Shown here: piece after piece, positions 35,589-40,343 of the stretch
How positions within the stretch are numbered: position 1 is the first letter of the stretch
How the letters are laid out: every line of letters begins with the position of its first letter
NCBI GenBank assembly: GCA_013287405.1
Contig: JABDDW010000004.1
Coordinates: 1 to 40,343, forward strand
Direction: 5' to 3'
Origin: Deltaproteobacteria bacterium
Lineage (GTDB): Bacteria > Bdellovibrionota > Bdellovibrionia > JABDDW01
Length of the DNA stretch: 40,343 bases
Notes under the pieces: generated by a model
Databases searched by the model: none
What the model was told of the DNA's origin: nothing
Seen by the model: only the letters and a program-made list of their open reading frames with translations
Program-made: the position numbers and the translations under genes

Positions 35589-35969
35589 TTAAGAACCATC
35601 ATAAAGCAAAGGCAAAGTGATCCAATTTATGCCGCGTTCAGTCACAATTACAAGTTTTGCCTGAAAGCCCCTGAAGCACTTTCTTTCTTTTTGCCAAATC
35701 CAAAGCATGGCTCGGCTTAACCTCTGCTTTTGTACAAAACCTAAAGGAAAATACTTTTTTAAGGCGAGCTCCTTTCGTCTTTTGATTTCAAAGAGCCATA
35801 GGGTTTCATCACTCTGAGCTAAGAGATCCACTTCGCCGTAGGGCGTTCTATAATTTTTCTTAATAATTTGAAAATTGTTCTTTAAAAGATGGTCAACGAC
35901 TTGGGCTTCAGCTTCCCTACCCTTGAGAAATGTATTCTTTGACTCCCGCGAAGGTCTTTCGATGGACAA
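35589..35969 (-). CDS. yraN: YraN/UPF0102 family endonuclease-like protein
   Basis: The conserved UPF0102 core is clear: KGREAEAQVVDHLLKNNFQI, KKNYRTPYGEVDLLA, WLFEIKRRK. The G-E-V-D and E-I-K residues form the PD-(D/E)xK nuclease-type site of this family. YraN is a small protein of unknown biochemical role that often follows rnhB, as here. The start is uncertain. The frame is open to an ATG at 36059, which would overlap rnhB by 143 bases. TTG 35969 gives a family-like 126 residues and a 53-base overlap. No good ribosome site supports either choice. Confidence 0.75.
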   Translation of the reverse strand: MSIERPSRESKNTFLKGREAEAQVVDHLLKNNFQIIKKNYRTPYGEVDLLAQSDETLWLFEIKRRKELALKKYFPLGFVQKQRLSRAMLWIWQKERKCFRGFQAKLVIVTERGINWITLPLLYDGS

Positions 35970-36507
35970 TAGTGGGACCAAACTTCGCAATGGCTTCGAG
36001 ATGCCTGGCCGTCCCGTAACCCTTATTTTCTTTAAATGCATAAACCGGGTACTCTTCATGAAGTTGTGCCATTAAAGTATCTCTGGCCACCTTGGCTACG
36101 ATGCTCGCTGCACTTATCGGTTTGCAGATGAGGTCTCCTCCAATTAATGTTTTTTGAGGCCATGGGCCGTCAATCCTGTGGATCCCGTCAATAAGAACCA
36201 TTTCGGGAATCACAGAAAGGGATTCGACCGCCCTGGACATGGCTAGGAGGCTCGCACGAAGGATATTGAGCCTTTCTATCTCCTCCACGGAACTCCATGC
36301 CACCGCCCAGCATAGCGCTTTATTTTTAATTTTTTCTGCAAGTTCTATACGACGCTCAGAAGGCACTAACTTTGAATCCGTGAGGCCTTGGATCCGAGTC
36401 TCCGGACGAAGAATAACGGCAGCAGCATAGACAGGCCCAGCAATGCATCCACGGCCGACCTCGTCAGTCCCTGCTACATTAACAAATCCAAGATTACGCC
36501 AATTCAC
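35917..36507 (-). CDS. rnhB: Ribonuclease HII
   Basis: This 196-residue enzyme cleaves RNA in RNA-DNA hybrids and at ribonucleotides left in DNA. It has the RNase HII signatures: GTDEVGRGCIAGPVYAAAVI (catalytic Asp-Glu), LTDSKLV, VLIDGIHR, and SAASIVAKVARDTLM. The GTG start at 36505-36507 has AAGGG a few bases upstream. It lies between rplS and yraN, the usual arrangement. Its 3' end overlaps the yraN frame. Confidence 0.93.
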   Translation of the reverse strand: MNWRNLGFVNVAGTDEVGRGCIAGPVYAAAVILRPETRIQGLTDSKLVPSERRIELAEKIKNKALCWAVAWSSVEEIERLNILRASLLAMSRAVESLSVIPEMVLIDGIHRIDGPWPQKTLIGGDLICKPISAASIVAKVARDTLMAQLHEEYPVYAFKENKGYGTARHLEAIAKFGPTIVHRKTFAGVKEYISQG

Positions 36508-36520
36508 TGGCCCTTAATTT

Positions 36521-36970
36521 TTAGTGTTTCGTTGAAGATTTTTTTGATGTTTCGGCGCCAGTCTTAGCCCCGTTGGAGGCGGATACAGCTGGAGTCGGAG
36601 CCCCCGTCTCTTTAGCTTCTGTAAGTTCTAATTCACTATCAATTCGAGCGGCCTTGCCCTCAAGAGCTCGAAGATAAAACAACCTCGATCGCCTTGCCGA
36701 TCCGCGGGAAACAACTTCGACTCTTTCAATAGCCGGTGAGTAGTAAGGAAATGTCCTCTCTACACCCACTCCATTTGATATTTTTCTCACCACAAAGCTT
36801 GAGTTTAATCCACCCGCTTTTTTTCGAATAACAACACCTTCATAAATCTGCACCCGGGATTTCTCCCCTTCTACAATCTTGACGTGGACTTGAACTGTAT
36901 CGCCAGCACGAAACTGCGGCATAGGTGCGGTTTTAAAGTGTTTTTGAACCAGATTTTTGATGAGATCCAT
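36521..36970 (-). CDS. rplS: 50S ribosomal protein L19 with C-terminal extension
   Basis: This 149-residue protein contains the L19 core: [75 protein letters not shown]. After about residue 117 it continues with a non-conserved Ala/Thr/Ser/Lys-rich tail ([19 protein letters not shown]) that most bacteria lack. L19 sits at the 30S-50S interface. GGAG 8 bases before ATG 36970 sets the start. It follows trmD by 37 bases, as in most genomes. Confidence 0.95.
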   Translation of the reverse strand: MDLIKNLVQKHFKTAPMPQFRAGDTVQVHVKIVEGEKSRVQIYEGVVIRKKAGGLNSSFVVRKISNGVGVERTFPYYSPAIERVEVVSRGSARRSRLFYLRALEGKAARIDSELELTEAKETGAPTPAVSASNGAKTGAETSKKSSTKH

Positions 36971-37007
36971 TTTCAAGCTCCGAAGTAAATAAAGCAGTAG
37001 ATCGAAA

Positions 37008-38303
37008 CTAGTAGCACGACCCAAATAATCGGTCAAGTATGATACTTACGGCAGATCTGACACTCAAATGCCTAAAACCATCGGCGGCTCTCCCTTTTAT
37101 GGGTTCTAAAAGGTACTCACATTGGCGGACCATAGAGTTTTCGATTCCGTACCCCGTTCCAAAGAGAATAAAAACGGGCTCTCTTATAGCTAGAACTCTT
37201 AGGTCGTTATAGCCAATGAGTTTTGGACCCACAACCTGCCTTGCCGACGTCGCCACCAAATGACATCCTTTAGCGCCCCAACTCTCAAGGGCTGCCTCCA
37301 CACTTGTAGCCAATTGGGTGTTAATAAGGGAATCTGTCCTGCTTGGATTATATTGGTGGCCACGTCCCTTCTGCCAGTGATCAAGAACCCTTCCTACAAA
37401 GGCCAACTGTTCTTCTGCTGGGGTAATAACATAATATTGATCAACACCGTAGGTTCTCGCGGCTCTAGAAATATCATGAATATCAAAGTTGGTCACATTG
37501 GTGGCGACCACCTCACCAGTCTTGTTATAGACAGGGTAGTGCACAAGCCCAATAGCCACATTTTTTCTAAGTGAGCTTCTCTCAGCGACTTGAGTCATCT
37601 CTTCATCAGTGACCGTGGATTCACGCAATAGATCAGGCCTTTTCTCCAAAGTACGCAAAATGCTCTGTTCCTTTCGCCACTCTAGAATCTTTGAATGGTT
37701 CCCCGATAGAAGCACCTCCGGCACTCCCCTTCCTTCAAACTCTCGAGGTCTCGTATAAAGGGGATGTTCAAGGAGATTGTCTTTAAAGCTCTCCTCCAAG
37801 GGAGAAACCTCATTGCCCAAAACACCCGGGATAAATCGGGCCACGGTATCGATGAGGACCATCGCTCCCAACTCCCCGCCGCTTAAAATATAATCTCCCA
37901 CACTTATCTCTTCATCCACTTCCGTTTGAATTATCCTTTCGTCTATTCCGCCATAGCGCCCACATAGAAGAACAATTTGGTCAAAGTTTTCTGCTAAATA
38001 TTTTGCTTTTTTTTGATTGAGGAGTGCACCCTGGGGGGAAAGATAAACCACCCTTCTTTTTTTTGGCTGATTTTTACCTTTGATGTCACTCAATACCCGC
38101 TTTAGAATCTCGGGGAGCATGACCATGCCATCGCCTCCCCCAAAAGGTCTGTCGTCTACACTCTTATGCTTATCGCTGGTGTAATCTCGAGGATTCCAAA
38201 ATGACAAGTTAATTTTCTTAGCCCCTACGGCTTGCCCCACAATTCCTTCGGAGAAGGGCGAATCAAACATTTTTGGAAATAAGGTGATGATGTCAAACGT
38301 CAT
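37008..38303 (-). CDS. trmD: TrmD fused to a second SPOUT RNA methyltransferase domain
   Basis: This protein has 431 residues, against about 250 for ordinary TrmD. Residues 1-240 are tRNA (guanosine-37-N1)-methyltransferase: [30 protein letters not shown], the trefoil knot with [13 protein letters not shown] and [20 protein letters not shown]. Residues about 245-431 match the PF09936-type RNA methyltransferase ([67 protein letters not shown]). TrmD methylates G37 next to the anticodon and prevents frameshifting; the target of the second domain is not evident here. It overlaps rimM by 11 bases. Confidence 0.95.
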   Translation of the reverse strand: MTFDIITLFPKMFDSPFSEGIVGQAVGAKKINLSFWNPRDYTSDKHKSVDDRPFGGGDGMVMLPEILKRVLSDIKGKNQPKKRRVVYLSPQGALLNQKKAKYLAENFDQIVLLCGRYGGIDERIIQTEVDEEISVGDYILSGGELGAMVLIDTVARFIPGVLGNEVSPLEESFKDNLLEHPLYTRPREFEGRGVPEVLLSGNHSKILEWRKEQSILRTLEKRPDLLRESTVTDEEMTQVAERSSLRKNVAIGLVHYPVYNKTGEVVATNVTNFDIHDISRAARTYGVDQYYVITPAEEQLAFVGRVLDHWQKGRGHQYNPSRTDSLINTQLATSVEAALESWGAKGCHLVATSARQVVGPKLIGYNDLRVLAIREPVFILFGTGYGIENSMVRQCEYLLEPIKGRAADGFRHLSVRSAVSIILDRLFGSCY

Positions 38304-38823
38304 TGGACTTATTTACTTCTAACAAACCTGGAGGCAAAACCATCGTCACAGTCTTAAGGCCTTGGTCAATCTTAACAATAAAATCTTTAACCAACGGGAC
38401 AAGCATCTTTTGTTTACCCTTTGATTGAATAATCAAAAGATCCTGGGACCCGTTAAATTCAAATCCTATTATTTTTCCCACTTCAGAATCGTTATTCAAA
38501 ACTAAAAAATCTAAAATTTCTCGAAGATAGATCGTTTCACCGGCAGAACTTTGAAAAAAATCTTCAGAAATGAAAACTTCGGCACCAACCCATTTTTCGG
38601 CGTCAGTGCGATTTTTTATCTCCTTAGATCTGGCAATGAGAGTTGAGCCCTTTAAAGCTAGGGAAATAATGTCGTGCTCTACGGGTTCCTTCTCAAGTTT
38701 TAAAAAAATTCTCTTTAAAGAATTGATCCAGGGCGCCTCCCCGGAAAAGAGACGAATTTTAAAATCGCCATGGAGAGCGCGGGGTTCTATGACTTTTCCA
38801 ATTTTAACTAACTTGGAGGACAA
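38293..38823 (-). CDS. rimM: Ribosome maturation factor RimM
   Basis: This 176-residue protein has the RimM plan: N-terminal beta-barrel (LVKIGKVIEPRALHGDFKIR, LKGSTLIARSKEIKNRTDAE) and a C-terminal PRC-barrel domain (YLREILDFLVLNNDSEVGKI, MLVPLVKDFIVKIDQGLKTV). RimM binds S19 and helps assemble the 30S head. The start is TTG. It sits between khpA and trmD and overlaps trmD by 11 bases, so it is translated in the same operon. Confidence 0.9.
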   Translation of the reverse strand: MSSKLVKIGKVIEPRALHGDFKIRLFSGEAPWINSLKRIFLKLEKEPVEHDIISLALKGSTLIARSKEIKNRTDAEKWVGAEVFISEDFFQSSAGETIYLREILDFLVLNNDSEVGKIIGFEFNGSQDLLIIQSKGKQKMLVPLVKDFIVKIDQGLKTVTMVLPPGLLEVNKSNDV

Positions 38824-38826
38824 ATT

Positions 38827-39072
38827 CTATTCAATGATTTCAAGAACGCTTCGCTTGCGAAGTTTGGTACTTGCGGCGTTCAAAATCGTGCGAAGAGAGC
38901 GGGCCGTTCGGCCTTGCTTGCCAATAATTTTCCCGAGATCTTCCTTAGCGACCTTCAGTTCAAATACAGTGGTTTGCTCTCCCACCATTTCTGTAACTTC
39001 GACCTGTTCTGGAAAATCAACTAGAGACTGGGCCATGAACACCACAAGATCTTTGAGGCTAGAATGCTCCAT
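38827..39072 (-). CDS. khpA: KH-domain RNA-binding protein KhpA
   Basis: This 81-residue protein is a single KH domain with the GxxG-type loop in [18 protein letters not shown]. KhpA binds small and messenger RNAs, often with KhpB, and affects cell-division gene expression in some bacteria. It is in its usual place between rpsP and rimM in the minus-strand cluster. Its stop is 3 bases before the rimM TTG start. Confidence 0.93.
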   Translation of the reverse strand: MEHSSLKDLVVFMAQSLVDFPEQVEVTEMVGEQTTVFELKVAKEDLGKIIGKQGRTARSLRTILNAASTKLRKRSVLEIIE

Positions 39073-39092
39073 ATTAAATAGGTCCCTCTTTG

Positions 39093-39350
39093 TTAGGCTT
39101 GTGTTTGAGCGCGGTAGTCTTTGAGAAGCTTCGCCACTGTTTCAGTAGGTTGGGCTCCTTTTTTGATCCACTCGTCGATTACAGGCATGTCTAAATTGAT
39201 TCGAGACTTCTTATCATCTGTTCGGGGATTATACCAACCCACCCTTGCTAAAAACTTGCCATCTCGCCACCGGCGTTGATCGGCAACAGTGACACGATAG
39301 AGGGGTGAATTTCTTTTTCCCGTCCTTGAAAGGCGAATAACAACGGCCAT
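39093..39350 (-). CDS. rpsP: 30S ribosomal protein S16
   Basis: This 85-residue protein matches S16: [20 protein letters not shown], then [17 protein letters not shown] and [16 protein letters not shown]. It is needed for 30S assembly. AAGGAG 9 bases before the ATG sets the start. The gene begins 43 bases after the ffh stop, in the standard ffh-rpsP-khpA-rimM-trmD-rplS order. Confidence 0.96.
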   Translation of the reverse strand: MAVVIRLSRTGKRNSPLYRVTVADQRRWRDGKFLARVGWYNPRTDDKKSRINLDMPVIDEWIKKGAQPTETVAKLLKDYRAQTQA

Positions 39351-39393
39351 GAAGTGTACGCTCCTTTTAGTAAAAGTCGATGATATCGATACC

Positions 39394-40343
39394 TTATTTC
39401 AGCGGAGACCTCAAGGAGTTTTTCTGAAACAGGCCCCGGCCCCCCATTTTACTCATCATCTCCATCATTTTCTTGGCCTGTTCAAATTGCTTTATAAAAC
39501 GATTGATGTCGCTGACTTGAGTCCCGCTGCCTTTAGCAATTCGAACCCTTCTTGATCCGTTAAGAATGGCGTAATTGTCCCGTTCTTTTTGGGTCATACT
39601 GCTAATAATCGCCTCTATTTTCTTAAGTTCTTCATCGGGAGGCGTCATATTCTTAAGTTGCTTGGAAATTTGCCCCATACCTGGGAGCATTTTCATAATT
39701 CCCTCTAATGGACCCAGTTTCTTTATTTGTCTTAACTGTTCTCTAAAATCGTCCAAAGTGAATTGTTTTTTTCGAAGTTTTTTTTGCATCTCGATGGCTT
39801 GGGCTTCATCGAAAACCTCAGCGGCTTTTTCAACTAGGCTCACAACATCGCCCATATCTAGAATGCGACTCGCCAAGCGATCTGGATAAAAAGGCTCTAA
39901 TCCAGAAACCTTCTCGCTCACCCCTATAAATTTAATAGGCGCCCCGGTCGCTGCTTTTATAGAAAGAGCCGCTCCGCCTCTGGCGTCACCGTCCATTTTA
40001 GTCAGGATGACCCCAGAAATTTGAAGTTTTTCGTTAAACCCTTGGGCAATATTAACGGCTTCTTGCCCGGTCATCGCGTCAGCCACAAGCAATATTTCCG
40101 CCGGATTCAATTCTTTTTTGAGTTGAGTGAGCTCTAACATCAAAGCTTCGTCAATCTGAAGTCGTCCAGCCGTATCGACAATGATTGTGTCTCGACCGGA
40201 CTCTTTAGCCTGCTTAATAGCCCCACGACAAATATCTAAGGGTTTCTGGTTTGGCTGCGTATTGTAAAAATCCGTCCCGGTTTGCTTAGCCAAAGTGATG
40301 AGCTGCTCAATAGCTGCGGGACGATAAACGTCGGCGGGAACTA
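39394..40343 (-). CDS. ffh: Signal recognition particle protein Ffh (N-terminal part beyond window)
   Basis: The protein-targeting GTPase Ffh, cut at its N-terminus by the right edge, so the P-loop is not seen. The first visible residues (VPADVYRPAAIEQL) are the conserved segment after it. Then come DTAGR (G3), TKMDGDARGGAALS (G4), and SEKVSGLEPFYPDRLASRIL. The methionine-rich M domain (GIMKMLPGMGQ, the RNA-binding SRRVRIAKGSGTQVSDINRF, then KKMMEMMSKMG) binds 4.5S RNA and signal sequences. It targets membrane proteins to the translocon with FtsY. Confidence 0.96.
   Translation of the reverse strand, partial: VPADVYRPAAIEQLITLAKQTGTDFYNTQPNQKPLDICRGAIKQAKESGRDTIIVDTAGRLQIDEALMLELTQLKKELNPAEILLVADAMTGQEAVNIAQGFNEKLQISGVILTKMDGDARGGAALSIKAATGAPIKFIGVSEKVSGLEPFYPDRLASRILDMGDVVSLVEKAAEVFDEAQAIEMQKKLRKKQFTLDDFREQLRQIKKLGPLEGIMKMLPGMGQISKQLKNMTPPDEELKKIEAIISSMTQKERDNYAILNGSRRVRIAKGSGTQVSDINRFIKQFEQAKKMMEMMSKMGGRGLFQKNSLRSPLK

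Overview
This window is a chromosomal segment from a Gram-negative bacterium. The outer membrane is implied by LptD, several lipoprotein signal peptides and a beta-barrel-like protein. My best guess is a relative of Bdellovibrio (Bdellovibrionota/Oligoflexia). The reasons are a TIGR02147-type regulator beside secreted proteins, a VKOR-DsbA fusion, a TrmD fused to a second SPOUT methyltransferase domain, and many secreted proteins of unknown function. The lineage is inferred from gene content only. I see no rRNA, tRNA, CRISPR array, prophage or transposase, and no gene-free stretch reaches 300 bases.

Left part (1-9750). A TIGR02147-type regulator is followed by a secreted protein with an HEIGH zinc-protease motif and a secreted protein with a threefold cysteine-rich repeat. 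Next come a lipoprotein GH5 cellulase-like enzyme on a long Pro/Thr/Ser linker and, convergent to it, an exported DUF4097-like protein. A tight operon then encodes acetoacetyl-CoA thiolase, both subunits of a 3-oxoacid CoA-transferase and a stand-alone cyclic-nucleotide-binding domain. This set fits ketone-body or short-chain acid metabolism.

Middle (9750-30590). Genes here are pyruvate kinase, a very charged coiled-coil protein, a lipoprotein DsbA-like thioredoxin with a SurA-like N-terminus, and a two-gene envelope unit (beta-barrel candidate plus 997-residue lipoprotein). They are followed by an orphan family-5 solute-binding protein, a FecR/TPR pair, argS, an HU protein, a GYF_2-domain membrane protein, a ChaN-domain protein and a VKOR-DsbA fusion. 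A small membrane protein and a coiled-coil protein with a structured 5' leader end this part. A 177-bp fold-back repeat lies exactly between two convergent stop codons at 30404-30580.

Right part (30586-40343). A STAS protein precedes rsmI, a class-II cyclic-nucleotide-phosphodiesterase-like hydrolase and lptD on the plus strand. On the minus strand is the conserved translation cluster ffh (cut by the window edge), rpsP, khpA, rimM, trmD, rplS, rnhB and yraN, followed by a small exported protein.

The most useful new signals are these. At least four genes have a promoter-like pair whose -10 hexamer ends 6 nt before the start codon, with no clear Shine-Dalgarno, which suggests leaderless mRNAs. 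One leader shows mutually exclusive helices. The fold-back element and the secreted threefold-repeat protein are the other two. I found no convincing complete novel defence or mobile system.
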